Below, one piece after another: positions 45,685 through 58,282 of a stretch of DNA of 64,000 bases. The DNA lies in the NCBI RefSeq assembly GCF_051014685.1, contig NW_027478904.1, forward strand, positions 124,001 through 188,000, read 5' to 3'. The position numbers and the translations under genes are program-made. Source of the DNA: Ptiloglossa arizonensis (lineage: Eukaryota > Arthropoda > Insecta > Hymenoptera > Colletidae). The notes beneath the pieces were generated by a model. It searched no databases. It saw only the letters and a program-made list of their open reading frames with translations, and had not been told where the DNA came from. Position 1 is the first letter of the stretch. The number at the start of each line of letters is the position of its first letter.

Positions 45685-48600
45685 TTCTGTTGCTCGAAAC
45701 GAATAACTAGAACGGGCTAGGGGAAAAGTACGCACACCGTTGTAATCGGGCGAGTTTCGACCTTCAGATGCAACAGAAGTTTTGCGGATTGGTCAATCCG
45801 TTCGCGAGATATGGCAGTTTGGAAGTAAGAAACGCTTGAGAAACTCAAAATTTTCGCGGTTCTGATGCTCGAAACGAATAACAAGAACGGCCATAGGGGA
45901 AAAGTACGCACACCGTTGTAATCGGGCGAGTTTCTACTTTCAGATGCAACAGAAATTTTGCGGATTGGTCAATCCGTTCGCGAGATATGGCAGTTCGGAG
46001 GTAAGAAACGGTTGAGAAACTCAAAATTTTCACAGTTCTGATGCTCGAAACGAATAACTAGAACGGACTAGGGGAAAAGTACGCATACAGTTGTAATCGG
46101 GCGAGTTTCTACTTTCAGATGCAACAGAAATTTTGCGGATTGGTCAATCCGTTCGCGAGATATGGCAGTTTGGATGTAAGAAACGCTCGAGAAACTCAAA
46201 ATTTTCGCAGTTCTGATGCTCGACAAGCATAACTAGAACGGCCTAGGGCAAAAGTACGCACACCGTTGTAATCGGGCGAGTTTCGACCTTCAGATGCAAC
46301 AGAAATTTTGCGGATTGGTCAATCCGTTCGCGAGATATGGCAGTTTGGAAGTAAGAAACGCTTGAGAAACTCAAAATTTTTGCAGTTCTGATGCTCGAAA
46401 CGAATAACTAGAACGGCCTAGGGGAAAAGTACGCACACCGTTGTAATCGGGCGAGTTTCTACTTTCAGATGCAACAGAAATTTTGCGGATTGGTCAATCC
46501 GTTCGCGAGATATGGCAGTTTGGAGGTAAGCAACGCTTGAGAAACTCAAAATTTTCGCAGTTCTGTTGCTCGAAACGAATAACTAGGACGGGCTAGGGGA
46601 AAAGTACGCATACGGTCGTAATCGGGCGAGTTTCTACTTTCAGATGCAACAGAAATTTTGCGGATTGGTCAATCCGTTCGCGAGATATGGCAGTTTGGAT
46701 GTAAGAAACGCTTGAGAAACTCAAAATATTCGCAGTTCTGATGCTCGAAACGAATAACTAGAACGGCCTAGAGGAAAAGTACGCACACCGTTGTAATCGG
46801 GCGAGTTTCGACCTTCAGATGCAACAGAAATTTTGCGGATTGGTCAATCCGTTCGCGAGATATTCCATTTTGGAAGTAAGAAACGCTTGAGAAACTCAAA
46901 ATTTTCGCGGTTCTGATGCTCGAAACGAATAACAAGAACGGCCATAGGGGAAAAGTACGCACACCGTTGTAATCGGGCGAGTTTCTACTTTCAGATGCAA
47001 CAGAAATTTTGCGGATTGGTCAATCCGTTCGCGAGATATGGCAGTTCGGAGGTAAGAAACGGTTGAGAAACTCAAAATTTTCACAGTTCTGATGCTCGAA
47101 ACGAATAACTAGAACGGACTAGGGGAAGAGTACGCATACAGTTGTAATCGGGCGAGTTTCTACTTTCAGATGCAACAGAAATTTTGCGGATTGGTCAATC
47201 CGTTCGCGAGATATGGCAGTTTGGAGGTAAGAAACGCTTGAGAAACTCAAAATTTTCGCAGTTCTGATGCTCGAAACGAATAACTAGAACGGCCTGGGGG
47301 AAAAGTACGCATACCGTTGTAATTGGGCGAGTTTCTACTTTCAGATGCAACAGAAATTTTGTGGATTGGTCAATCGGTTCGCGAGATATGGCAATTTGGA
47401 GGTAAGAAACGCTTGAGAAACTCAAAATTTCCGCAGTTCTGATGCTCGAAACGAATAACAAGGACGGCCTAGGGGAAAAGTACGCACACCGTTGTAATCG
47501 GGCGAGTTTCTACTTTCAGATGCAACAGAAATTTTGCGGATTGGTCAATCCGTTCGCGAGATATGGCAGTTCGGAGGTAAGAAACGGTTGAGAAACTCAA
47601 AATTTTCACAGTTCTGATGCTCGAAACGAATAACTAGAACGGACTAGGGGAAAAGTACGCATACAGTTGTAATCGGGCGAGTTTCTACTTTCAGATGCAA
47701 CAGAAATTTTGCGGATTGGTCAATCCGTTCGCGAGATATGGCAGTTTGGAGGTAAGAAACGCTTGAGAAACTCAAAATTTTCGCAGTTCTGATGCTCGAA
47801 ACGAATAACTAGAACGGCCTGGGGGAAAAGTACGCATACCGTTGTAATTGGGCGAGTTTCTACTTTCAGATGCAACAGAAATTTTGCGGATTGGTCAATC
47901 CGTTCGCGAGATATGGCAGTTTGGAGGTAAGAAACGCTTGAGAAACTCAAAATTTCCGCAGTTCTGATGCTCGAAACGAATAACAAGGACGGCCTAGGGG
48001 AAAAGTACGCATGCCGTTGTAATCGGACGAGTTTCTACTTTCAGATGCAACAGAAATTTTGCGGATTGGTCTATCCGTTCGCGAGATATGGCAGTTTGGA
48101 GGTAAGAAACGCTTGAGAAACTCAAAATTTTCACATTTCTGATGCTCGAAACGAATAACTAGAACGGCCTAGGGGAAAAGTACTCATACCGTTGTAATCG
48201 GGCGAGTATCTACTTTCAGATGCAACAGAAATTTTGCGGATTGGTCAATCCGTTCGCGAGATATGGCAATTTGGAGGTAAGGAACGCTCGAGAAACTCAA
48301 AATTTTCGCAGTTCTGTTGCTCGAAACGAATAACTAGAACGGGCTAGGGGAAAAGTACGCATACGGTCGTAATCGGGCGAGTTTCTACTTTCAGATGCAG
48401 CAGAAATTTTGCGGATTGGTCAATCCGTTCGCGAGATATGGCAGTTTGGAGGTAAGAAACGCTCGAGAAACTCAAAATTTTCGCAGTTCTGATGCTCGAA
48501 ACGAATAACTAGAACGGCCTAGGGGAAAAGTACGCATACCGTTGTAATCGGGCGAGGTTCTACTTTCAGATGCAACAGAAATTTTGCGGATTGGTCAATC

Positions 48601-48835
48601 CGTTCGCGAGATATGGCAGTTTGGAGGTAAGAAACGCTTGAGAAACTCAAAATTTTCGCGGTTCTGATGCTCGAAACGAATAACAATAACGGCCTAGGGA
48701 AATGTACGCACACCGTTGTAATCGGGCGAGTTTCTACTTTCAGATGCAACAGAAATTTTGCGGATTGGTCAATCCGTTCGCGAGATATGGCAGTTTGGAG
48801 GTAAGCAACGCTTGAGAAACTCAAAATTTTCGCAG
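45685..48835 (+). repeat. 18-monomer block P-Q-R'-V'-K-X'-Y'-Q-R-S'-T/Q-R-S'-T-U-X/Y-Z-N (3,151 bp)
   Basis: Starts 45685, 45860, 46036, 46211, 46386, 46561, 46736, 46911, 47087, 47262, 47437, 47612, 47787, 47962, 48137, 48312, 48487 and 48662. Private markers are gtggattgg plus caatcggttcg in S' near 47361, gtaaggaac in U near 48279, the X/Y hybrid at 48312 (cggtcg with gatgcagcag), and gaggttctac in Z near 48554. All recur 1,925 bp downstream. Confidence 0.9.
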
Positions 48836-50760
48836 TTCTGTTGCTCGAAACGAATAACTAGAACGGGCTAGGGGAAAAGTACGCACACCGTTGTAATCGG
48901 GCGAGTTTCGACCTTCAGATGCAACAGAAATTTTGCGGATTGGTCAATCCGTTCGCGAGATATGGCAGTTTGGAAGTAAGAAACGCTTGAGAAACTCAAA
49001 ATTTTCGCGGTTCTGATGCTCGAAACGAATAACAAGAACGGCCATAGGGGAAAAGTACGCACACCGTTGTAATCGGGCGAGTTTCTACTTTCAGATGCAA
49101 CAGAAATTTTGCGGATTGGTCAATCCGTTCGCGAGATATGGCAGTTTGGAGGTAAGCAACGCTTGAGAAACTCAAAATTTTCGCAGTTCTGATGCTCGAA
49201 ACGAATAACTAGAACGGCCTGGGGGAAAAGTACGCATACCGTTGTAATTGGGCGAGTTTCTACTTTCAGATGCAACAGAAATTTTGTGGATTGGTCAATC
49301 GGTTCGCGAGATATGGCAATTTGGAGGTAAGAAACGCTTGAGAAACTCAAAATTTCCGCAGTTCTGATGCTCGAAACGAATAACAAGGACGGCCTAGGGG
49401 AAAAGTACGCACACCGTTGTAATCGGGCGAGTTTCTACTTTCAGATGCAACAGAAATTTTGCGGATTGGTCAATCCGTTCGCGAGATATGGCAGTTCGGA
49501 GGTAAGAAACGGTTGAGAAACTCAAAATTTTCACAGTTCTGATGCTCGAAACGAATAACTAGAACGGACTAGGGGAAAAGTACGCATACAGTTGTAATCG
49601 GGCGAGTTTCTACTTTCAGATGCAACAGAAATTTTGCGGATTGGTCAATCCGTTCGCGAGATATGGCAGTTTGGAGGTAAGAAACGCTTGAGAAACTCAA
49701 AATTTTCGCAGTTCTGATGCTCGAAACGAATAACTAGAACGGCCTGGGGGAAAAGTACGCATACCGTTGTAATTGGGCGAGTTTCTACTTTCAGATGCAA
49801 CAGAAATTTTGCGGATTGGTCAATCCGTTCGCGAGATATGGCAGTTTGGAGGTAAGAAACGCTTGAGAAACTCAAAATTTCCGCAGTTCTGATGCTCGAA
49901 ACGAATAACAAGGACGGCCTAGGGGAAAAGTACGCATGCCGTTGTAATCGGACGAGTTTCTACTTTCAGATGCAACAGAAATTTTGCGGATTGGTCTATC
50001 CGTTCGCGAGATATGGCAGTTTGGAGGTAAGAAACGCTTGAGAAACTCAAAATTTTCACATTTCTGATGCTCGAAACGAATAACTAGAACGGCCTAGGGG
50101 AAAAGTACTCATACCGTTGTAATCGGGCGAGTATCTACTTTCAGATGCAACAGAAATTTTGCGGATTGGTCAATCCGTTCGCGAGATATGGCAATTTGGA
50201 GGTAAGGAACGCTCGAGAAACTCAAAATTTTCGCAGTTCTGTTGCTCGAAACGAATAACTAGAACGGGCTAGGGGAAAAGTACGCATACGGTCGTAATCG
50301 GGCGAGTTTCTACTTTCAGATGCAGCAGAAATTTTGCGGATTGGTCAATCCGTTCGCGAGATATGGCAGTTTGGAGGTAAGAAACGCTCGAGAAACTCAA
50401 AATTTTCGCAGTTCTGATGCTCGAAACGAATAACTAGAACGGCCTAGGGGAAAAGTACGCATACCGTTGTAATCGGGCGAGGTTCTACTTTCAGATGCAA
50501 CAGAAATTTTGCGGATTGGTCAATCCGTTCGCGAGATATGGCAGTTTGGAGGTAAGAAACGCTTGAGAAACTCAAAATTTTCGCGGTTCTGATGCTCGAA
50601 ACGAATAACAATAACGGCCTAGGGAAATGTACGCACACCGTTGTAATCGGGCGAGTTTCTACTTTCAGATGCAACAGAAATTTTGCGGATTGGTCAATCC
50701 GTTCGCGAGATATGGCAGTTTGGAGGTAAGCAACGCTTGAGAAACTCAAAATTTTCGCAG
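48836..50760 (+). repeat. 11-monomer unit, second copy of a 1,925-bp duplication
   Basis: Starts 48836 P, 49011 Q, 49187 S', 49362 T/Q, 49537 R, 49712 S', 49887 T, 50062 U, 50237 X/Y, 50412 Z and 50587 N. From 49187 it repeats 47262 onward, with the caatcgg, gtaaggaac and gaggttctac markers. The Q at 49011 ends cagtttggagg/gcaacg/cgcag instead of gttcggagg/ttcacag and leads into S' with no R, marking the exchange junction. Confidence 0.9.
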
Positions 50761-52856
50761 TTCTGTTGCTCGAAACGAATAACTAGAACGGGCTAGGGGA
50801 AAAGTACGCACACCGTTGTAATCGGGCGAGTTTCGACCTTCAGATGCAACAGAAATTTTGCGGATTGGTCAATCCGTTCGCGAGATATGGCAGTTTGGAA
50901 GTAAGAAACGCTTGAGAAACTCAAAATTTTCGCGGTTCTGATGCTCGAAACGAATAACAAGAACGGCCATAGGGGAAAAGTACGCACACCGTTGTAATCG
51001 GGCGAGTTTCTACTTTCAGATGCAACAGAAATTTTGCGGATTGGTCAATCCGTTCGCGAGATATGGCAGTTCGGAGGTAAGAAACGGTTGAGAAACTCAA
51101 AATTTTCACAGTTCTGATGCTCGAAACGAATAACTAGAACGGACTAGGGGAAAAGTACGCATACAGTTGTAATCGGGCGTTTCTACTTTCAGATGCAACA
51201 GAAATTTTGCGGATTGGTCAATCCGTTCGCGAGATATGGCAGTTTGGATGTAAGAAACGCTCGAGAAACTCAAAATTTTCGCAGTTCTGATGCTCGACAA
51301 GCATAACTAGAACGGCCTAGGGCAAAAGTACGCACACCGTTGTAATCGGGCGAGTTTCGACCTTCAGATGCAACAGAAATTTTGCGGATTGGTCAATCCG
51401 TTCGCGAGATATGGCAGTTTGGAAGTAAGAAACGCTTGAGAAACTCAAAATTTTTGCAGTTCTGATGCTCGAAACGAATAACTAGAACGGCCAAGGGAAA
51501 AGTACGCACACCGTTGTAATCGGGCGAGTTTCTACTTTCAGATGCAACAGAAATTTTGCGGATTGGTCAATCCGTTCGCGAGATATGGCAGTTTGGAGGT
51601 AAGCAACGCTTGAGAAACTCAAAATTTTCACAGTTCTGATGCTCGAAACGAATAACTAGAACGGACTAGGGGAAAAGTACGCATACCGTTGTAATTGGGC
51701 GAGTTTCTACTTTCAGATGCAACAGAAATTTTGCGGATTGGTCAATCCGTTCGCGAGATATGGCAGTTTGGAGGTAAGAAACGCTTGAGAAACTCAAAAT
51801 TTCCGCAGTTCTGATGCTCGAAACGAATAACAAGGACGGCCTAGGGGAAAAGTACGCATGCCGTTGTAATCGGACGAGTTTCTACTTTCAGATGCAACAG
51901 AAATTTTGCGGATTGGTCTATCCGTTCGCGAGATATGGCAGTTTGGAGGTAAGAAACGCTTGAGAAACTCAAAATTTTCACATTTCTGATGCTCGAAACG
52001 AATAACTAGAACGGCCTAGGGGAAAAGTCTCATACCGTTGTAATCGGGCGAGTATCTACTTTCAGATGCAACAGAAATTTTGCGGATTGGTCAATCCGTT
52101 CGCGAGATATGGCAGTTTGGAGGTAAGAAACGCTCGAGAAACTCAAAATTTTCGCAGTTCTGTTGCTCGAAACGAATAACTAGAACGGGCTAGGGGAAAA
52201 GTACGCATACGGTCGTAATCGGGCGAGTTTCTACTTTCAGATGCAACAGAAATTTTGCGGAATGGTCAATCCGTTCGCGAGATATGGCAGTTTGGATGTA
52301 AGAAACGCTTGAGAAACTCAAAATATTCGCAGTTCTGATGCTCGAAACGAATAACTAGAACGGCCTAGAGGAAAAGTACGCATACCGTTGTAATCGGGCG
52401 AGTTTCTACTTTCAGATGCAGCAGAAATTTTGCGGATTGGTCAATCCGTTCGCGAGATATGGCAGTTTGGAGGTAAGAAACGCTCGAGAAACTCAAAATT
52501 TTCGCAGTTCTGATGCTCGAAACGAATAACTAGAACGGCCTAGGGGAAAAGTACGCATACCGTTGTAATCGGGCGAGGTTCTACTTTCAGATGCAACAGA
52601 AATTTTGCGGATTGGTCAATCCGTTCGCGAGATATGGCAGTTTGGAGGTAAGAAACGCTTGAGAAACTCAAAATTTTCGCGGTTCTGATGCTCGAAACGA
52701 ATAACAATAACGGCCTAGGGAAATGTACGCACACCGTTGTAATCGGGCGAGTTTCTACTTTCAGATGCAACAGAAATTTTGCGGATTGGTCAATCCGTTC
52801 GCGAGATATGGCAGTTTGGAGGTAAGCAACGCTTGAGAAACTCAAAATTTTCGCAG
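50761..52856 (+). repeat. 12-monomer block with several private deletions (2,096 bp)
   Basis: Starts 50761 P, 50936 Q, 51112 R' (173 bp, AG lost in cgggcgtttct), 51285 V', 51460 K-like (174 bp, ccaaggga; ends ttcacag), 51634 R/S hybrid (ggactagg with attgggcgag), 51809 T, 51984 U (174 bp, aagtctcat), 52158 X, 52333 Y, 52508 Z (gaggttctac) and 52683 N. Three clustered length mutations within 900 bp make it the most degraded stretch in the window. Confidence 0.88.
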
Positions 52857-54082
52857 TTCTGTTGCTCGAAACGAATAACTAGAACGGGCTAGGGGAAAAG
52901 TACGCACACCGTTGTAATCGGGCGAGTTTCGACCTTCAGATGCAACAGAAGTTTTGCGGATTGGTCAATCCGTTCGCGAGATATGGCAGTTTGGAAGTAA
53001 GAAACGCTTGAGAAACTCAAAATTTTCGCGGTTCTGATGCTCGAAACGAATAACAAGAACGGCCATAGGGGAAAAGTACGCACACCGTTGTAATCGGGCG
53101 AGTTTCTACTTTCAGATGCAACAGAAATTTTGCGGATTGGTCAATCCGTTCGCGAGATATGGCAGTTCGGAGGTAAGAAACGGTTGAGAAACTCAAAATT
53201 TTCACAGTTCTGATGCTCGAAACGAATAACTAGAACGGACTAGGGGAAAAGTACGCATACAGTTGTAATCGGGCGAGTTTCTACTTTCAGATGCAACAGA
53301 AATTTTGCGGATTGGTCAATCCGTTCGCGAGATATGGCAGTTTGGATGTAAGAAACGCTCGAGAAACTCAAAATTTTCGCAGTTCTGATGCTCGACAAGC
53401 ATAACTAGAACGGCCTAGGGCAAAAGTACGCACTCCGTTGTAATCGGGCGAGTTTCGACCTTCAGATGCAACAGAAATTTTGCGGATTGGTCAATCCGTT
53501 CGCGAGATATGGCAGTTTGGAAGTAAGAAACGCTTGAGAAACTCAAAATTTTTGCAGTTCTGATGCTCGAAACGAATAACTAGAACGGCCTAGGGGAAAA
53601 GTACGCACACCGTTGTAATCGGGCGAGTTTCTACTTTCAGATGCAACAGAAATTTTGCGGATTGGTCAATCCGTTCGCGAGATATGGCAGTTTGGAGGTA
53701 AGCAACGCTTGAGAAACTCAAAATTTTCGCAGTTCTGTTGCTCGAAACGAATAACTAGGACGGGCTAGGGGAAAAGTACGCATACGGTCGTAATCGGGCG
53801 AGTTTCTACTTTCAGATGCAACAGAAATTTTGCGGATTGGTCAATCCGTTCGCGAGATATGGCAGTTTGGATGTAAGAAACGCTTGAGAAACTCAAAATA
53901 TTCGCAGTTCTGATGCTCGAAACGAATAACTAGAACGGCCTAGAGGAAAAGTACGCACACCGTTGTAATCGGGCGAGTTTCGACCTTCAGATGCAACAGA
54001 AATTTTGCGGATTGGTCAATCCGTTCGCGAGATATTCCATTTTGGAAGTAAGAAACGCTTGAGAAACTCAAAATTTTCGCGG
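52857..54082 (+). repeat. Derived heptamer P-Q-R'-V'-K-X'-Y' (1,226 bp)
   Basis: Starts 52857 P (agaagtttt), 53032 Q, 53208 R', 53383 V' (cgcactccg), 53558 K, 53733 X' and 53908 Y' (gatattccatttt). The same heptamer occurs at 30280, 36583, 39034 and 45685, always 1,226 bp and always followed by a Q-type monomer. Confidence 0.9.
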
Positions 54083-57000
54083 TTCTGATGCTCGAAACGA
54101 ATAACAAGAACGGCCATAGGGGAAAAGTACGCACACCGTTGTAATCGGCCGAGTTTCTACTTTCAGATGCAACAGAAATTTTGCGGATTGGTCATTCCGT
54201 TCGCGAGATATGGCAGTTCGGAGGTAAGAAACGGTTGAGAAACTCAAAATTTTCACAGTTCTGATGCTCGAAACGAATAACTAGAACGGACTAGGGGGAA
54301 AGTACGCATACAGTTGTAATCGGGCGAGTTTCTACTTTCAGATGCAACAGAAATTTTGCGGATTGGTCAATCCGTTCGCGAGATTTGGCAGTTTGGAGGT
54401 AAGAAACGCTTGAGAAACTCAAAATTTTCGCAGTTCTGATGCTCGAAACGAATAACTAGAACGGCCTGGGGGAACAGTACGCATACCGTTGTAATTGGGC
54501 GAGTTTCTACTTTCAGATGCAACAGAAATTTTGCGGATTGGTCAATCCGTTCGCGAGATATGGCAATTTGGAGGTAAGAAACGCTTGAGAAACTCAAAAT
54601 TTCCGCAGTTCTGATGCTCGAAACGAATAACAAGGACGGCCTAGGGGAAAAGTACGCACACCGTTGTAATCGGGCGAGTTTCTACTTTCAGATGCAACAG
54701 AAATTTTGCGGATTGGTCAATCCGTTCGCGAGATATGGCAGTTCGGAGGTAAGAAACGCTTGAGAAACTCAAAATTTTCGCAGTTCTGATGCTCGAAACG
54801 AATAACTAGAACGGCCTGGGGGAAAAGTACGCATACCGTTGTAATTGGGCGAGTTTCTACTTTCAGATGCAACAGAAATTTTGCGGATTGGTCAATCCGT
54901 TCGCGAGATATGGCAGTTTGGAGGTAAGAACGCTTGAGAAACTCAAAATTTCCGCAGTTCTGATGCTCGAAACGAATAACAAGGACGGCCTAGGGGAAAA
55001 GTACGCATGCCGTTGTAATCGGACGAGTTTCTACTTTCAGATGCAACAGAAATTTTGCGGATTGGTCTATCCGTTCGCGAGATATGGCAGTTTGGAGGTA
55101 AGAAACGCTTGAGAAACTCAAAATTTTCACATTTCTGATGCTCGAAACGAATAACTAGAACGGCCTAGGGGAAAAGTACTCATACCGTTGTAATCGGGCG
55201 AGTATCTACTTTCAGATGCAACAGAAATTTTGCGGATTGGTCAATCCGTTCGCGAGATATGGCAGTTTGGAGGTAAGAAACGCTCGAGAAACTCAAAATT
55301 TTCGCAGTTCTGATGCTCGACAAGCATAACTAGAACGGCCTAGGGCAAAAGTACGCACACCGTTGTAATCGGGCGAGTTTCGACCTTCAGATGCAACAGA
55401 AATTTTGCGGATTGGTCAATCCGTTCGCGAGATATGGCATTTTGGAGGTAAGAAACGCTCGAGAAACTCAAAATTTTCGCAGTTCTGATGCTCGACAAGC
55501 ATAACTAGAACGGCCTAGGGGAAAAGTACGCACACCGTTGTTATCGGGCGAGTTTCTACTTTCAGATGCAACAGAAATTTTGCGGATTGGTCAATCCGTT
55601 CGCGAGATATGGCAGTTTGGAGGTAAGCAATGCTTGAGAAACTCAAAATTTTCGCAGTTCTGTTGCTCGAAACGAATAACTAGAACGGGCTAGGGGAAAA
55701 GTACGCATACGGTCGTAATCGGGCGAGTTTCTACTTTCAGATGCAACAGAAATTTTGCGGATTGGTCAATCCGTTCGCGAGATATGGCAGTTTGGATGTA
55801 AGAAACGCTTGAGAAACTCAAAATATTCGCAGTTCTGATGCTCGAAACGAATAACTAGAACGGCCTAGAGGAAAAGTACGCACACCGTTGTAATCCGGCG
55901 AGTTTCGACCTTCAGATGCAACAGAAATTTTGCGGATTGGTCAATCCGTTCGCGAGATATTCCATTTTGGAAGTAAGAAACGCTTGAGAAACTCAAAATT
56001 TTCGCGGTTCTGATGCTCGAAACGAATAACAAGAACGGCCATAGGGGAAAAGTACGCACACCGTTGTAATCGGGCGAGTTTCTACTTTCAGATGCAACAG
56101 AAATTTTGCGGATTGGTCAATCCGTTCGCGAGATATGGCAGTTCGGAGGTAAGAAACGGTTGAGAAACTCAAAATTTTCACAGTTCTGATGCTCGAAACG
56201 AATAACTAGAACGGACTAGGGGAAAAGTACGCATACAGTTGTAATCGGGCGAGTTTCTACTTTCAGATGCAACAGAAATTTTGCGGATTGGTCAATCCGT
56301 TCGCGAGATATGGCAGTTTGGAGGTAAGAAACGCTTGAGAAACTCAAAATTTTCGCAGTTCTGATGCTCGAAACGAATAACTAGAACGGCCTGGGGGAAC
56401 AGTACGCATACCGTTGTAATTGGGCGAGTTTCTACTTTCAGATGCAACAGAAATTTTGCGGATTGGTCAATCCGTTCGCGAGATATGGCAATTTGGAGGT
56501 AAGAAACGCTTGAGAAACTCAAAATTTCCGCAGTTCTGATGCTCGAAACGAATAACAAGGACGGCCTAGGGGAAAAGTACGCACACCGTTGTAATCGGGC
56601 GAGTTTCTACTTTCAGATGCAACAGAAATTTTGCGGATTGGTCAATCCGTTCGCGAGATATGGCAGTTCGGAGGTAAGAAACGGTTGAGAAACTCAAAAT
56701 TTTCACAGTTCTGATGCTCGAAACGAATAACTAGAACGGACTAGGGGAAAAGTACGCATACAGTTGTAATCGGGCGAGTTTCTACTTTCAGATGCAACAG
56801 AAATTTTGCGGATTGGTCAATCCGTTCGCGAGATATGGCAGTTTGGAGGTAAGAAACGCTTGAGAAACTCAAAATTTTCGCAGTTCTGATGCTCGAAACG
56901 AATAACTAGAACGGCCTGGGGGAAAAGTACGCATACCGTTGTAATTGGGCGAGTTTCTACTTTCAGATGCAACAGAAATTTTGCGGATTGGTCAATCCGT

Positions 57001-58282
57001 TCGCGAGATATGGCAGTTTGGAGGTAAGAAACGCTTGAGAAACTCAAAATTTCCGCAGTTCTGATGCTCGAAACGAATAACAAGGACGGCCTAGGGGAAA
57101 AGTACGCATGCCGTTGTAATCGGACGAGTTTCTACTTTCAGATGCAACAGAAATTTTGCGGATTGGTCTATCCGTTCGCGAGATATGGCAGTTTGGAGGT
57201 AAGAAACGCTTGAGAAACTCAAAATTTTCACATTTCTGATGCTCGAAACGAATAACTAGAACGGCCTAGGGGAAAAGTACTCATACCGTTGTAATCGGGC
57301 GAGTATCTACTTTCAGATGCAACAGAAATTTTGCGGATTGGTCAATCCGTTCGCGAGATATGGCAGTTTGGAGGTAAGAAACGCTCGAGAAACTCAAAAT
57401 TTTCGCAGTTCTGATGCTCGACAAGCATAACTAGAACGGCCTAGGGCAAAAGTACGCACACCGTTGTAATCGGGCGAGTTTCGACCTTCAGATGCAACAG
57501 AAATTTTGCGGATTGGTCAATCCGTTCGCGAGATATGGCATTTTGGAGGTAAGAAACGCTCGAGAAACTCAAAATTTTCGCAGTTCTGATGCTCGACAAG
57601 CATAACTAGAACGGGCTAGGGGAAAAGTACGCATACGGTCGTAATCGGGCGAGTTTCTACTTTCAGATGCAACAGAAATTTTGCGGAATGGTCAATCCGT
57701 TCGCGAGATATGGCAGTTTGGATGTAAGAAACGCTTGAGAAACTCAAAATATTCGCAGTTCTGATGCTCGAAACGAATAACTAGAACGGCCTAGAGGAAA
57801 AGTACGCATACCGTTGTAATCGGGCGAGTTTCTACTTTCAGATGCAGCAGAAATTTTGCGGATTGGTCAATCCGTTCGCGAGATATGGCAGTTTGGAGGT
57901 AAGAAACGCTCGAGAAACTCAAAATTTTCGCAGTTCTGATGCTCGAAACGAATAACTAGAACGGCCTAGGGGAAAAGTACGCATACCGTTGTAATCGGGC
58001 GAGTTTCTACTTTCAGATGCAACAGAAATTTTGCGGACTGGTCAATCCGTTCGCGAGATATGGCAGTTTGGAGGTAAGAAACGCTTGAGAAACTCAAAAT
58101 TTTCGCGGTTCTGATGCTCGAAACGAATAACAATAACGGCCTAGGGAAATGTACGCACACCGTTGTAATCGGGCGAGTTTCTACTTTCAGATGCAACAGA
58201 AATTTTGCGGATTGGTCAATCCGTTCGCGAGATATGGCAGTTTGGAGGTAAGCAACGCTTGAGAAACTCAAAATTTTCGCGG
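54083..58282 (+). repeat. 4,200-bp, 24-monomer unit, copy 1
   Basis: Order Q R S' T/Q S' T U V W X' Y' Q R S' T/Q R S' T U V V/X Y Z N. Starts 54083, 54259, 54434, 54609, 54784, 54958, 55133, 55308, 55483, 55658, 55833, 56008, 56184, 56359, 56534, 56709, 56884, 57059, 57234, 57409, 57584, 57759, 57934 and 58109. Private markers shared with copy 2 are atcggccgag, gtcattcc, gatttggc, gggggaacag, gtaagaacg (one base lost near 54929), gcaatgcttg, atccggcg and ggactgg. The V/X hybrid at 57584 joins cgacaagcat to cggtcg. Confidence 0.95.

Noticed and set aside
54867..55112. Forward-strand 81-codon open frame, repeated at 59067
   Set aside because: It exists only because a one-base loss (gtaagaacg) in the S' monomer joins two frames. 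It was then copied by the 4.2-kb duplication.
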